Source of the DNA: VAZQ01 sp963816745
GTDB lineage: Bacteria > Pseudomonadota > Alphaproteobacteria > Rhizobiales > Xanthobacteraceae
Assembly: GCA_963816745.1 (NCBI GenBank)
Contig: CAWFLQ010000004.1
Location: 310,001 to 374,000 of the forward strand
Direction: 5' to 3'
Length of the DNA stretch: 64,000 bases
Below the pieces are notes generated by a model. That model saw only the letters and a list, made by a program, of their open reading frames with translations, ran no database searches and had not been told where the DNA came from. The position numbers and the translations under genes were made by a program. Positions 53,797-64,000 of the stretch are shown one piece after another. Every line of letters starts with the position of its first letter. Position 1 is the first letter of the stretch.

Positions 53797-54667
53797 TTAA
53801 ACCTTGTTCACGGCGGCGCGCCCCATCAGCCCGTTGGGCATGAAGGCGAGCGCGAGGATGACGACGCAGAAGGCAACGATCTGGGTATAGACCGAGCCGA
53901 GATAGGACGTGACCAGCGCCTCGATCAGGCCGTAGGCGAGACCGGCGAGCATGACGCCGGACGCCGAGGTGATGCCGCCGAGGATGGCCACGGCAAAGGC
54001 CTTGATGCCGAACAGCGTCCCCATGTCGGAGTGCACGCTGAAGAGCGGCGCGATCAAGAGGCCGGCGAGCCCGGCGAGCGCGGTCGAGATCATGAACGAG
54101 ACTGATGATCGCGAGCCGCACATTGATGCCCATCAGCCGGGCGGCGTCCGGGTTCTGCACCACGGCGAGCAGGGCCTTGCCGAGGCGCGTGCGGGAGAAT
54201 ACCAGTTGCAGCAAAATGGCGATGGCGATCCCCACCACCGGAATGACGAGCTGCAGCGGATAGACGCCGGCGCCGAAGATGTCGACCGGCTTCGATGCGA
54301 GCACGGAGGGAAAGCCGCGCGGCTCCTTGCCGAAGGTGAACAGCACCACATTGTCGAGCACGATGCCGCCGGCGACGGTCGCCATCAGCCAGGCATTCGA
54401 GCCGCGATCGGCGAACGGACGCACGAGCGTGCGTTCGATCACGGCGCCGAACAGCGCGCACAAGGTAAGCGCCATGATCGCGGCGAGCGGCAACGGCCAG
54501 CCGAGCGTGACCGCGAAGGTGTAGCCCAGCACGGCGCCCAGCATCATCGCCGAGCCCTGCGAGAAATTGACGGTGTTGGAGACGACGTAGGTGACGTGGA
54601 AACCGAGCGCGATCAGCCCGTACATGCTGCCGAGGCCGAGACCCGAGATGATCGCGGAGGTGAGCAT
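53797..54667 (-). CDS. livH: Branched-chain-type ABC transporter permease LivH, one frameshift
   Basis: Integral membrane permease of about 289 residues: ISGLGLGSMYGLIALGFHVT, NTVNFSQGSAMMLGAVLGYT, ALFGAVIERTLVRPF, LGKALLAVVQNPDAARLMGINV (the EAA-like cytoplasmic loop), ALAGLAGLLIAPLFSVHSDM, GIKAFAVAILGGITSASGVM. One extra base near 54099 separates the two halves; removing it joins RLAIISL to FMISTALAGLAG. It is the first gene of the transporter membrane block, followed on the same strand by the LivM-LivG gene. The substrate class cannot be read from the permease. Confidence 0.9.
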
Positions 54668-54684
54668 GACTTTCAGAAATCAGC

Positions 54685-54843
54685 GTAGGGTGGGCAAAGG
54701 CGCGCAATGCCGTGACCGCGCCGCGATCTCGGACGCCGGTATGCGCGCCGTGCCCACGCGTCTTCTTCTGGCGCGTGGGCACGGCGCCACGATCGACCGT
54801 TGTTTGGGGTTGGCATCTTCGCCGGCGCCTTTGCCCACCCTAC
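54685..54843. repeat. REP-like inverted repeat (GTAGGGTGGGCAAAGGCGC family)
   Basis: GTAGGGTGGGCAAAGGCGCG at 54685 pairs with a GCGCCTTTGCCCACCCTAC arm ending at 54843. A nested GCGCCGTGCCCACGCG/CGCGTGGGCACGGCGC pair lies inside. It occupies the spacer between the binding-protein gene and livH. Confidence 0.8.
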
Positions 54844-54853
54844 AGTCGTTGCA

Positions 54854-56050
54854 CTAATTCGTCAGCGGCAAGATTTCATCGCCCTTGAAGTAGGTGAAGA
54901 TGTAGTCCGACGAGCCGAGCGCATCGTGTGTCGTCGGGCGTGAACGGCTTCTGATAGGTCTTGATCAGCCCTTCATACTTGTCGATGTCGTAGAATCCCT
55001 GGCGGATCTTCGGCCCCTTCGGTCGAGCCGGCCTTGGCGATGGCGAGCGCGGTGAGATGCATGGCGTCGTAGGCATTGGCGATGCCGACCGCCGGCGTGA
55101 CGTCGGCCGAGCGACTTGATCTCGGGATATTTCTTCTTCAGCGCCGTCGAGCACGGCCGTCGGCCTTGGGGCTGGCGTTGCCGGAGAAGCTGAAGGTCTG
55201 GATGAAGTGCACTTTGGCGGCGCTCGCGCCGGCAAGCTCGGAGAAGCGTCCGCCCGCCGGACCCCAATGCGACACGATCGGCACGTTCCAGCTCATGCGG
55301 TCGAGCGATTTAACCACCTGCGCCGACGGCGCGACGTTGGCGACCAGCATACAGCACATCGGCGCCGGCCTGCTTCAGGCGGGTCAGTTGCGGCACCACG
55401 TCGACGTCGTTGGTCTCGAATTTCTCGATGCCGGCATAGGGCAGGTTCTTGGCCGCGAGCGCAGCCTTAGGCCCTTCTCGTTCGATTCGCCCCAGGGATT
55501 GTTGATCAGGATCATGCCGGGCTTCTTGGCGCCGTATTTCTTGACCGCGTAGTCGACCAGCGCGACGTCGACGAGGTCATCGACCGCGGAGACGCGGAAG
55601 ACGTAGTTCTCCGCCGCGCCGTTCTGCGTGATCGGCGTGCCGGCCGCCCACACGCCCATGAACGGCATCTTGGTCTGATTCGCAAAGGGAACGATGGCGA
55701 TCGATACCGGCGTGTCGAGGCCGCCGAAGAACGCCACCACCTTCTCGCGCTGCACCAGCTCGCGCGCGGCGACCACGCCCTTGGCCGGATTGCTCTCGTC
55801 GTCGCGCACCAGCAGCTCGACCTTCTTGCCGAGCACGCCGCCCTTGGCGTTGATCTCGTCGACCGCGAGCGACAGCCCGCGCACGATCGCCTCGCCCGAC
55901 TTGGCCGACTGGCCGGACATCGCCGCGACCAGGCCGAGCTTCACGGTGTCCTGAGCCGGCGCCGGAGCGGCGGCGAACAGCGCGGCGGCAAGGGCGACAG
56001 GCGAGCGTGAAGGGCAGGGCGCGCAGCAGCTGGGGGAGTTCGAGGGCCAT
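54854..56050 (-). CDS. Periplasmic Leu/Ile/Val-type substrate-binding protein (LivK-like), heavily frameshifted
   Basis: The central part is intact: AAPAPAQDTVKLGLVAAMSG, SAKSGEAIVRGLSLAVDEIN, AKGGVLGKKVELLVRDDESN, ELVQREKVVAFFGG and MPFMGVWAAGTPITQNGA, a type I periplasmic binding fold. The signal peptide start (MALELPQLLRALPF) and the last third (IEKFETNDVDVVPQLTRLKQ, then a C-terminus ending FTYFKGDEILPLTN) lie in other frames. At least five breaks are needed (near 55995, 55465, 55350, 55140 and 54920). It is the binding protein of the adjacent Liv-type transporter. Confidence 0.85.
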
Positions 56051-56301
56051 TCTGGCGGGACATCATGGCGAACCTCTGCGGTAGGGTGACTGAGGCCTCT
56101 CAACAGGCAAGCCGCATGCCAGACCGTATGCACTGAATTGTCGAATAAATCCCCGATTTTTCAGGGCGGAACGCTCATCTCATGGGCAATGTTGCGGCTG
56201 TCACGCACATATCGTATGCAAGAGTGTATACAATATCGAACGGTGATTGCATGCCGATCGCTGGCCCGGAATCATGCATGGCCAAAAGCGAGAGACCGTG
56301 C

Positions 56302-56766
56302 ATGACCGGAGCGTGTGTCAATGAGCGCGACCATGCGCCAAGTCCCCGCACGACTGCGTTCGCACCGACGAAACCGCGCGCGGCCGCGGCCATCGTCGAG
56401 GCTTTTCTGCGTCGCCTCGATGGTGCCGGATCCGCAGACCGCGGCGCGCTACATCGCCGACGATCTTGCGATCACCTTCACCGGCGGGCGCAAATACGGC
56501 CATCCGCGCGAGACGCGCGGCGTTCAACGCCAAGCGCTACAAGTGGGTGAAGAAGAAGATGGAGCGCACCGACGTTGTTCCGGGGCGACGGCGAGACCAT
56601 CGTCTACAATCTCGGCACGCTCTACGGCGAATGGCCGGACGGAACGCCGTTCGAGGGCAACCGCTATGTCGACCGCTTCGTCGTGCGCGGCGGCAAGATC
56701 GTGCAGATGGACGTGTGGAACGACAGCGCCGAGCGGCTCCTGCTGCGCGCCGGTATCGAGGCGTGA
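56302..56766 (+). CDS. NTF2-like/SnoaL-type small protein, frameshifted
   Basis: Three frames combine to a protein of about 150 residues: AAAIVEAFLRR, VPDPQTAARYIADDLAITFT, GGRKYGHPRE, FNAKRYKWVKKKMERTDV, GDGETIVYNLGTLYGEWPDG and NRYVDRFVVRGGKIVQMDVW. The pattern of alternating strands ending in a Gly-rich hairpin is that of nuclear-transport-factor-2-like proteins, often isomerases, dehydratases or ligand-binding subunits. Breaks lie near 56415, 56510 and 56575. The start is uncertain (ATG 56302 or 56322). It is divergent from the LivK-like gene. Confidence 0.72.
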
Positions 56767-56800
56767 GCGTACCGATTGGCTGCGCCGCGAGTTCGGTGCG

Positions 56801-56934
56801 CCCTCTCCCCGCTTGCGGGGAGAGGGTTGGGGTGAGGGGGCCTCTCCGCGTGCGCGGTGGTGGAGAGTCCCCTCACCCGCCCGCGCTGAAGCGCGGGCGA
56901 CCTCTCCCCGCAAGCGGGGAGAGGTTGGAGCCCG
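56801..56934. repeat. REP-like composite inverted repeat (CTCTCCCCGC family)
   Basis: CCCTCTCCCCGCTTGCGGGG at the left returns as CCTCTCCCCGCAAGCGGGGA at the right, with GGTGAGGGG/CCCCTCACC inside. It matches the element at 16440 closely. Confidence 0.75.
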
Positions 56935-56962
56935 GGGCCGGCGCCGCGATCACGCTGAAAGA

Positions 56963-57710
56963 TTATCTCTTCCCCCGCCCACCCGCGCGGCGGCCGGTCT
57001 CGCCAGCGTAGCGCGCGAGAATGTTCTTGATGTCGTGCTCGCGCGGCGGGCGCGACACGATCAGCGCGCGGCCGGCGACGGCTTCGAGATGCTGGTCCAT
57101 CACGCGCGGTTGCGCGCGCCGCGTCGCCCTGAGGCGAGCGCGGCGATGATCGCGCGATGCTCGCTCACCGCGCATTCCGACGAATGCGGCCGGCTGTAGA
57201 GCGCGAGGATCAGGCCGCAGCGCGAGGCCACCTCGCTCACGTAGCGGGCCAGCACCGGGCTGCCGGTCATCTCGGCCAGCACGATATGGAATTCGGTCGC
57301 AAGCCGGATCGACAGCGGCTCGTCGGTGCCGCGGGCACGCTCCTCCTCGTCGACGTGGGCTTCGAGCCGCTTGATCTGCTCCGGCGTCAGATCGGCCGGC
57401 GAGCCGCGACATCGACCAGTCGCTCGAGCCCGAGCCGGACGTCGAAGATGTCGCGCGCCTCCTCCCAGCTCGGCGTCGCGACCGCGGCGCCGCGGTTGCG
57501 CCGCAGCTCGACCAGGCCCTCGGCCGCCAGCTGCCCGAGCACATGGCGCACGATGGTGCGGCTCGCCCCGAAGCGCTCGCCGATCGCGTCCTCCGGAAGC
57601 TTCGCGCCCGGCGCCAGCGCCTGCTCGATGATGGCATGGCGCAGTGCGCGATAGATCGTGGCGACGCGATCGCTGCTGCTGGCGGGCACTTGGCGCGCTG
57701 ATTTCGACAC
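56963..57710 (-). CDS. GntR-family (FadR/FCD) transcriptional regulator, two frameshifts
   Basis: The N-terminal winged helix (TIYRALRHAIIEQALAPGAK, LPEDAIGERFGASRTIVRHV, LGQLAAEGLVELRRNRGAAV) is followed by an all-helical FCD ligand domain in two other frames (ARDIFDVRLGLERLVDVAAR, LATEFHIVLAEMTGSPVLAR, SSECAVSEHRAIIAALASG, MDQHLEAVAGRALIV). The His residues of the FCD metal site are present. Breaks lie near 57405 and 57118. The start is taken as GTG at 57710; a TTG twelve codons upstream is also open. Such regulators usually control acid or amino-acid catabolism; the neighbouring GST and NTF2-like genes are candidate targets. Confidence 0.85.
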
Positions 57711-57749
57711 GGCCGCAAAGGTGGCACGCCGGTGCTGCGCGCGCAAATA

Positions 57750-58406
57750 TCAGAACTCGACGTCGAGCTCCTCCAGCTCGTCGGGCTCGGTCTTGGCGGC
57801 GGCGATCCATTCCTCCATGTGCGGCATCGCCATGACGGCCGCGCAATAGGCGGCGCAGTGGCGGTCGAGCTTGACGTCGTAGGTGAGGAAGCGGGTGACG
57901 ACCGGCGCATACATGGCGTCCGCCATGCAGGGGGCCTGGCCGAACAGGTACGGGCCCTCGGAGGCGGCGAGGCATTCGCGCCAGATGGCCAGCACGCGAT
58001 CGATGTCGGCCTGCGCGCCCGCCCACACCTTGAAGCCGGGATAGTGCGCCTTGAGGTTCATCGGCAGCGCCGAGCGCAAGTTGCTGAAGCCGGAATGCAT
58101 CTCGCCGGAGATCGCCCGGCAGCGGGCACGCGCGGCGCGGTCAGCCGGCATGAGCATGGCGTCCGGCTTCAGCTCGTTGAGATATTCGGCGATGGCCAGC
58201 GTGTCCCAGATCTTGACGCCGTCATGGGTGAGGCAGGGCACCAGAAACGACGGCGAAAGCAGCAGAAGCTCGGCGCGGGTGGATGGGTCGTCGCTCGCCG
58301 CCTGCTGCTCGTCGAAATCGAGACCGGCCATCTTGCAGAGCAGCCAGCCGCGCAACGACCAGGAGCCGTAATTCTTGCTTGCGATGGTGAGCGTAGGCCG
58401 GGCCAT
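57750..58406 (-). CDS. Glutathione S-transferase family protein
   Basis: The 218-residue protein is uninterrupted. It has ARPTLTIASKNYGSWSLRGW at the N-terminus with Ser at the glutathione-activating position, SPSFLVPCLTHDGVKIWDTL (cis-Pro) and AIAEYLNELKP. In the helical half are HSGFSNLRSALPMNLKAH and YLFGQAPCMADAMYAPVVTR with the capping Asp. It belongs to the YfcF/maleylpyruvate-isomerase-like side of the family judging by the SWSLR motif. The stop lies 39 bases from the GntR regulator start, in the same direction, so the two may share an operon. Confidence 0.9.
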   Translation of the reverse strand: MARPTLTIASKNYGSWSLRGWLLCKMAGLDFDEQQAASDDPSTRAELLLLSPSFLVPCLTHDGVKIWDTLAIAEYLNELKPDAMLMPADRAARARCRAISGEMHSGFSNLRSALPMNLKAHYPGFKVWAGAQADIDRVLAIWRECLAASEGPYLFGQAPCMADAMYAPVVTRFLTYDVKLDRHCAAYCAAVMAMPHMEEWIAAAKTEPDELEELDVEF

Positions 58407-58554
58407 GGTTAATCCCCCGATTGGCAGGCCACAGAGGGCCCCCCAAGAAATAATCTCGCACTGCAGCATAAAATGCACTAGCATTTTCTGGCCGGGACTT
58501 GGGAGCGGCGCCCGTTGAACGGATCGACGGGCGGCCGGGGGGGACTTTTGGGGA

Positions 58555-59777
58555 ATGCTCTACCAAGTCTACCAGGCCCATTCCGACATCATGGTGCCGG
58601 TTCGCAACTGGGCGGGGTCGGCCCTGGCGGCGATCGGCCGGCCTTTGGCCGGGATCACCGACAACGCCGTCCTGCGCAACCTGACTGCGGCCTATGACCT
58701 CATCGCCCGGGCCGGTCTAACCCATGCACCGTCCCGCCTTCGGGATCGACAGCGTCATGGTCGGCAATCGCGAGGTCGCGGTCCACGAGCGCGCCGCGCT
58801 CACGACACCGTTCGGGACGTTGCTGCACTTCAAGAAGGACATCGAGGCGGCGCAGCCGAGCGTGCTCCTGGTCGCCCCGCTGTCCGGGCATTTCGCGACG
58901 CTGCTGCGCGGCACGGTGCGCACCATGCTGCCGGAGCACGACGTCTACATCACCGACTGGCACAATGTCCGCGACGTCGCCCTCGATGCACGGTCGGTTC
59001 GGCTTCGACGAATATATCGAGCACCTGATCCGCTTCCTCGAGGCGATCGGGCCGCGGCGCTCACGTCGTCGCGGTGTGCCAGCCCTGCGTCGCCGCGCTG
59101 GTCGCCACGGCCGTCATGGCGCAGGACGGCCATGCCGCGCAGCCCCGCAGCATGACCCTGATGGCGGGGCCGATCGACACCCGCGTCAACCCGACCAAGG
59201 TCAACGATCTCGCCAAGTCGAAATCGATCGAGTGGTTCGAGCAGAACCTGATCGCCACCGTGCCGCTGCGCTATCCCGGCGCGTTCCGCACGGTCTATCC
59301 CGGCTTCGTCCAGCTCGCCGCCTTCATGAGCATGAACATCGAGCGCCATCGTCAAGGCGCATCGCGAGCTCTACGACAACCTGGCGAAAGGCGAGCACGA
59401 GAAGGCGGAGGTGACCAAGGCGTTCTACGACGAATATTTCGCGGTGCTCGACCTGACCGCGGAGTTCTATCTCGAGACCGTGCGGCTCGTGTTCCAGGAC
59501 CACGCGCTGCCGGCGGGCCAGCTCGACGTATCGGGGCGAGCGGGTCGAGCCGCGCGCCATCAAGCGCACCATGCTGCTCACGGTCGAGGGCGAGCGCGAC
59601 GACATCTGCGCCGTCGGCCAGACCGCGGCCGCGCACGACCTGTGCTCGGGCCTGCGCCCCTATCTCAAGCGCCACCACATGCAGCCGGGCGTCGGGCACT
59701 ACGGCGTGTTCAGCGGCAACCGCTGGACCAACCAGATCTATCCGCTGCTGAAGAACGTGATTCTCGCCAGCGAGTAA
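58555..59777 (+). CDS. phaZ: Intracellular polyhydroxyalkanoate depolymerase PhaZ, about five frameshifts
   Basis: Mobilises stored PHB granules. Joined frames give about 405 residues with family blocks in order: MLYQVYQAHSDIMVPVRNWA, RPAFGIDSVMVGNREVAVHE, VLLVAPLSGHFATLLRGTVR, EHDVYITDWHNVRDVAL, FGFDEYIEHLIRFLEAIGP, VCQPCVAALVATAVMAQDGH (nucleophile Cys region), MTLMAGPIDTRVNPTKVND, AFYDEYFAVLDLTAEFYLET, and LLTVEGERDDICAVGQTAAA ending VGHYGVFSGNRW. Breaks lie near 58728, 58985, 59065, 59350 and 59540. All catalytic regions are present, so error rather than decay is likely. Confidence 0.9.
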
Positions 59778-59789
59778 GCGCTGATCGCT

Positions 59790-60479
59790 TTGCGCAAGGA
59801 GGTTGCCCTGCCAATCCGGACCATCGCGGCGGAGCCGGCGCCGCTCGACGTCGATACCGGCCGCACCGCGCTCATCATCATTGACATGCAGCGGGATTTT
59901 CTGGAGCCCGGCGGGTTCGGCGCAGCGCTCGGCAACGATGTCTCGCGGCTCGAGGCGGCGGTCGCGCCGTGCGCGGCGGTGCTCGCCGCCGCGCGGCGCT
60001 CGGGCATGCTCGTCATCCACACCCGAGAAGGGCACCGTCCGGACCTCACCGACGCTCCGCCGCTGAAGGTCGAGCGCGGCGATCCGGCGATGCGCATCGG
60101 CGCACCCGGTCCGATGGGGCGCATCCTCATCCGCGGCGAGCCCGGCCACGACATCATCCCGGAGCTCTATCCGGCCGCCGGCGAACCGGTGATCGACAAG
60201 CCGGGGAAGGGCGCGTTCTATCAGACCGATCTGGAATTGATGCTCAAGAACCGCGGCATCGAGACGCTGCTGGTGTGCGGCGTGACCACCGAGGTCTGCG
60301 TCAATACCACGGTGCGGGAGGCCAACGACCGCGGCTTCCGCTGCATCGTGCTGGCTGATTGCTGCGCGTCCTACTTTCCGGAATTCCACGACATGGGTTT
60401 GAAGATGATCAAGGCGCAGGGCGGCATCTTCGGCTCGGTCTCCGCGTCGGCGCCAGTGATCGCGGCGTTGGCAGGGTAG
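59790..60479 (+). CDS. Isochorismatase-family cysteine hydrolase
   Basis: The alpha/beta hydrolase of the isochorismatase superfamily shows the triad positions: Asp in TALIIIDMQRDFLEPGGFG, Lys in VIDKPGKGAFYQTDLE, Cys in LLVCGVTTEVCVNTTVREAN. The ADCCASYFPEFHDMGLKMI block resembles the biuret hydrolase/ureidoacrylate (RutB-like) branch. The start is unusual: AAGGAGG lies at 59796-59802, five bases before a CTG at 59808, while TTG at 59790 opens the frame. A misread start base is possible. The TAG stop is the left edge of a REP-like repeat. An amide- or urea-type substrate would suit the nitrogen theme. Confidence 0.87.
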   Translation: MRKEVALPIRTIAAEPAPLDVDTGRTALIIIDMQRDFLEPGGFGAALGNDVSRLEAAVAPCAAVLAAARRSGMLVIHTREGHRPDLTDAPPLKVERGDPAMRIGAPGPMGRILIRGEPGHDIIPELYPAAGEPVIDKPGKGAFYQTDLELMLKNRGIETLLVCGVTTEVCVNTTVREANDRGFRCIVLADCCASYFPEFHDMGLKMIKAQGGIFGSVSASAPVIAALAG

Positions 60480-60573
60480 GTTGGGTCGAGTTCTTCACGA
60501 GACCCAACAATCGACCCATTGCATGGCGCGGCCTCGAAGCGTTGGGTCTCGCAAAGGGCTCGACCCAACCTAC
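60476..60573. repeat. REP-like inverted repeat (GTAGGTTGGGTCGAG family)
   Basis: GTAGGTTGGGTCGAG at the left and CTCGACCCAACCTAC at the right pair perfectly. An inner CGAGACCCAAC/GTTGGGTCTCG pair lies around TCGACCCATTGCATGG. It contains the stop codon of the hydrolase gene and may serve both convergent genes as a terminator. Confidence 0.8.
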
Positions 60574-60595
60574 ACGCTCATGCCCACCCCGCATT

Positions 60596-61790
<1,195 letters not shown>

Positions 61791-61823
61791 GACGTTTCGT
61801 GCGCGTGTCGCGCGCGTCGCCGC

Positions 61824-62837
61824 TCAGCGACATCGAGCGCTATTGGATCTCTCGATGCCGGCCTTGTTGATGATGTCGCGCCACTTGGCGATCTCGGAGG
61901 CGATGAACTTCGTGAGCTCCTCGGGCGGTGGCGGTGACGGACCTCGGCGCCCTGCTCGGTGAAGCGTGCCTGCACGGCCGGATCCTTCAGCGCGGCGGTC
62001 GAACTCCTTGTTGAGCTTGCGCGACGATCGGCTTCGGGGTTCCTTTGCGGAGCCAGCATCACGAACCAGCCGGAGTTGTCGTAGTTCGGCAGGCCGGCCT
62101 CGGCGGTGGTCGGCACGTTGGGGAGCGCCGTCATCCGCGTCTTGCTCGCGACCGCCAGCGCATTGGCGCCGCCGCTGTTGAGCGCCGCCAGCACGTTCGG
62201 CAGCCACTGGAAGCCGAGCGGCACCGCGCCGGCGATCAGGTCCGGCGTGTATTGCGCGATGTTGCGATACGGCACGTGGGTGAGCTTGACGCCGACGACC
62301 TGCTCGAAATAGGCGCCCGACAGATGCTGCGAGCTGCCGATGCCGACCGAGCCGTAGTTGAGCTGGTTGGGACGATCCTTGGCATAGGCGATGAGCTCGC
62401 TCAGCGTCTTCACCGGCAGCTTGGCGCTCGCCACCACGACGATGGGGAACACGCCGAACATCGAGATCGCCTCGAAATCCTTCTCGGGGTCGTAGCCGAG
62501 GATCCTTGTAGAGCGTGCGTGTTGGAGGCGATGCGGGCCGGAGCCGGTCCCCACCAGGGTGTAGCCGTCGGGCGCGGCCTTGGACGCCTGCAGCGTGCCG
62601 ATATTGCCGCCGGCGCCGGGCCGGTTGTCGACGACGAATGGCTGGCCCAGCGACTTGCCCGCGCGCTCGAGCAGGATGCGCGTGACCACGTCGCTCGCGC
62701 TGCCGCCGGCAAACGGAATGATCACCTGGATCGGCCGCGTCGGATAGGTCTGCGCGTCGGCCGCCGTGCCAGCGAGGATGGTGGCAAGCGCGGTGAGCGC
62801 GCCCAGCGCAATCCGGCTCCGTCGTGTCGTCGTCATG
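61824..62837 (-). CDS. TctC/Bug-family periplasmic solute-binding protein, frameshifted
   Basis: The signal peptide (ALGALTALATILAGTAADA) is followed by QTYPTRPIQVIIPFAGGSAS, VVDNRPGAGGNIGTLQASKA, APDGYTL, YGSVGIGSSQHLSGAYFEQ, THVPYRNIAQYTPDLIAGAV and GLPNYDNSGWFVMLAP, all Bug hallmarks. Three breaks are needed, near 62510, 62015 and 61930. The tail ELTKFIASEIAKWRDIINKA and the stop at 61824 are in another frame. The ATG follows AAGGGAAACCC. It is divergent from the UbiD gene at 62936, so it may capture the acid which that enzyme or its partners degrade. Confidence 0.89.
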   Translation of the reverse strand, partial: HDDDTTEPDCAGRAHRACHHPRWHGGRRADLSDAADPGDHSVCRRQRERRGHAHPARARGQVAGPAIRRRQPARRRRQYRHAAGVQGRARRLHPGGDRLRPASPPTRTLYKDPRLRPREGFRGDLDVRRVPHRRGGERQAAGEDAERAHRLCQGSSQPAQLRLGRHRQLAASVGRLFRAGRRRQAHPRAVSQHRAIHAGPDRRRGAARLPVAAERAGGAQQRRRQCAGGREQDADDGAPQRADHRRGRPAELRQLRLVRDAGSAKEPRSRSSRKLNKEFDRRAEGSGRAGTLHRAGRRGPSPPPPEELTKFIASEIAKWRDIINKAGIERSNSARCR

Positions 62838-62935
62838 GGTTTCCCTTCGGTTGCAATCGAGCGCTGGTGGGACGAGTTGGCCCCGCCTCCCGGCTGATGA
62901 TACATTCTTGTTACACCATTCCCATCGAGAGCAGT

Positions 62936-64000
62936 ATGACCGACATCCGCCGAGCCATTCAACCCGCGGCAAAACCAGCGCCGGAGCGGACGCACGGCGA
63001 CAATGCGCCGCAACCGATACGCTCCCTGCGCGACTGGCTCGACCATCTCGCCGCGCGCGAGCGCCTCGTCGGTGGTCAAGCCCGGCACCAACCTGCGGTT
63101 CGAGCTGGCGGCCATCGCCAAGCGCCTCGACGGGCAGCGCGCCACGCTGTTCCCGAGGCCGGACGGGCACGCGATCCCGGTGGTGTCCGGTCTCGTGTCC
63201 GATCGCGGCTGGATGGCCGAGGCCATGGGCGTGGAGCCCGCCGAGGTGCTGGCACGCTTCCAGGACGCCGCGCTCAATCCGATCCCGTGGCGGGAGACCA
63301 CATCGGCGCCCGCGCAGGAGGTCGTGCACCGGCAGGTCGACCTCGCGCGGCAACTTCCGCTTCCCGATTCACAACGAGCACGACAGCGGGCCCTACGTCA
63401 CCGCCGGGCTGATGATCACGCGCAATCCGCGCACCGGAAAGCAGAACGTCTCGATCCACCGCTGCCAGCTGAGCGGGCCGAACCGCCTCGGCGTGCTGCT
63501 GCTGCCGCGCCACGCCCACATGTTCTTCGAGATGGCGGAGCAGCGGCGGCAAGCCGCTCGAGGCGGCGATCGTCGTCGGCGTCGATCCGCTCACGCTGCT
63601 CGCCTCGCAGGCGATCGCGCCGATCGACGTCGACGAGCTCGACGATCGCGGGCGCGCTGCATCGGCGGCCGCTGCCGGTGGTGAAATGCCTGACCAGCGA
63701 GCTGCGCGTGCCGGCGGAGGCGGAGATCGTGATCGAGGGCCGCTTCCTGCCGGGCGTGCGCGAGCCGGAAGGCCCGTTCGGCGAGTTTCCGCAATATTAC
63801 GGCGAGCGCGCCAACCGCCACGTGATGGAGATCGACGCGGTCACGCATCGCAAGGACGCGATCTTCCACACCATCGTCGGCGGCGGGCTCGAGCATCTGC
63901 TGCTCGGCGCGATCCCGCGCGAGGCGACGCTTGCTGGCGCATCTGCAGCGCAGCGTTCCCGAACGTGCGCGACGTGCATCTCGCGCGCGGCGGCGTGTGC
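62936..64000 (+). CDS. UbiD-family decarboxylase (3' end outside window), frameshifted
   Basis: Prenylated-FMN-dependent decarboxylase of aromatic or alpha,beta-unsaturated acids. Joined frames show SLRDWLDHLAARERLV, PGTNLRFELAAIAKRLDGQR, HNEHDSGPYVTAGLMITRNP and TGKQNVSIHRCQLSGPNRLG. LLLPRHAHMFFEMAEQR, IVVGVDPLTLLASQAIAPID and EGPFGEFPQYYGER follow, and the visible part closes with RHVMEIDAVTHRKDAIFHTI. The ENGPYVT-type and EGPFGEF blocks are UbiD active-site signatures. Breaks lie near 63073, 63350, 63550, 63650, 63710 and 63930. The gene runs off the right edge. The flavin prenyltransferase partner (UbiX) is not visible. Confidence 0.88.

Overview
The window is a high-GC stretch of an alphaproteobacterial chromosome, most likely from the Bradyrhizobium/Rhodopseudomonas/Xanthobacteraceae side of the Rhizobiales. 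This is inferred from gene content: a GcrA-family regulator, five full-length solute-binding proteins of the tripartite tricarboxylate (TctC/Bug) type with no TctA/TctB membrane partners in view, a MocR regulator, MASE1 and ABC-sensor histidine kinases, an assimilatory nitrate reductase, and many intergenic REP-like hairpins. I see no rRNA, tRNA, CRISPR array or intact transposase.

Layout. 0-2.3 kb: a small operon (membrane protein, winged-helix regulator, undecaprenyl-diphosphate-synthase-like enzyme, membrane protein) with two copies of one candidate operator. 2.3-9.5 kb: two RidA proteins, a degenerate SDR divergent from a MocR regulator, a LigI-like amidohydrolase, an amino-acid-type binding protein, MsrB and a hairpin-rich non-coding block. 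9.5-18.3 kb: a flavin monooxygenase, a TctC-type binding protein, an SDR, a DHDPS-family aldolase, a BisC-type molybdoenzyme, a TauE permease and a GNAT enzyme. 18.5-25 kb: a hybrid histidine kinase, a second kinase with a truncated response regulator, and a TctC-type gene with a broken tandem copy. 25-32.8 kb: two paralogous anchored Ig-like proteins around a GST, two TctC-type proteins and a DTW enzyme, then a lemA-TPM-TPM operon. 32.9-41.8 kb: a D-aminoacylase, small proteins, GcrA, an RHH protein with its own palindrome, and a murQ / nagB-II-nagA amino-sugar locus. 42-45.6 kb: a lower-GC island with a decayed polymorphic-toxin nuclease, an intact candidate immunity gene, a duplicated piece of nasA and a PAS-LuxR regulator. 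45.6-49.8 kb: nasA and its flavoprotein reductase behind a candidate sigma-54 promoter. 50-56 kb: a Liv-type ABC transporter with a cytosine-deaminase-like hydrolase. 56-64 kb: an NTF2-like protein, a GntR regulator, a GST, PHA depolymerase, isochorismatase-family hydrolase, flavin monooxygenase, TctC-type protein and the start of a UbiD-family decarboxylase.

How the genes fit together. Much of the window looks like scavenging and catabolism: orphan periplasmic binding proteins beside ring-hydroxylating flavoenzymes, hydrolases, SDRs and a UbiD decarboxylase, plus nitrogen acquisition (nitrate, and a probable N-heterocycle system) and peptidoglycan amino-sugar recycling.

Caveat. At least fifteen genes read correctly only if one or more single-base frameshifts are allowed. 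They are sparse on the left and very dense after about 46 kb. Several trace to one extra base inside an otherwise conserved motif, so uncorrected sequencing or assembly error is more likely than real gene decay. Such genes are given as one full-length feature with the breaks noted.
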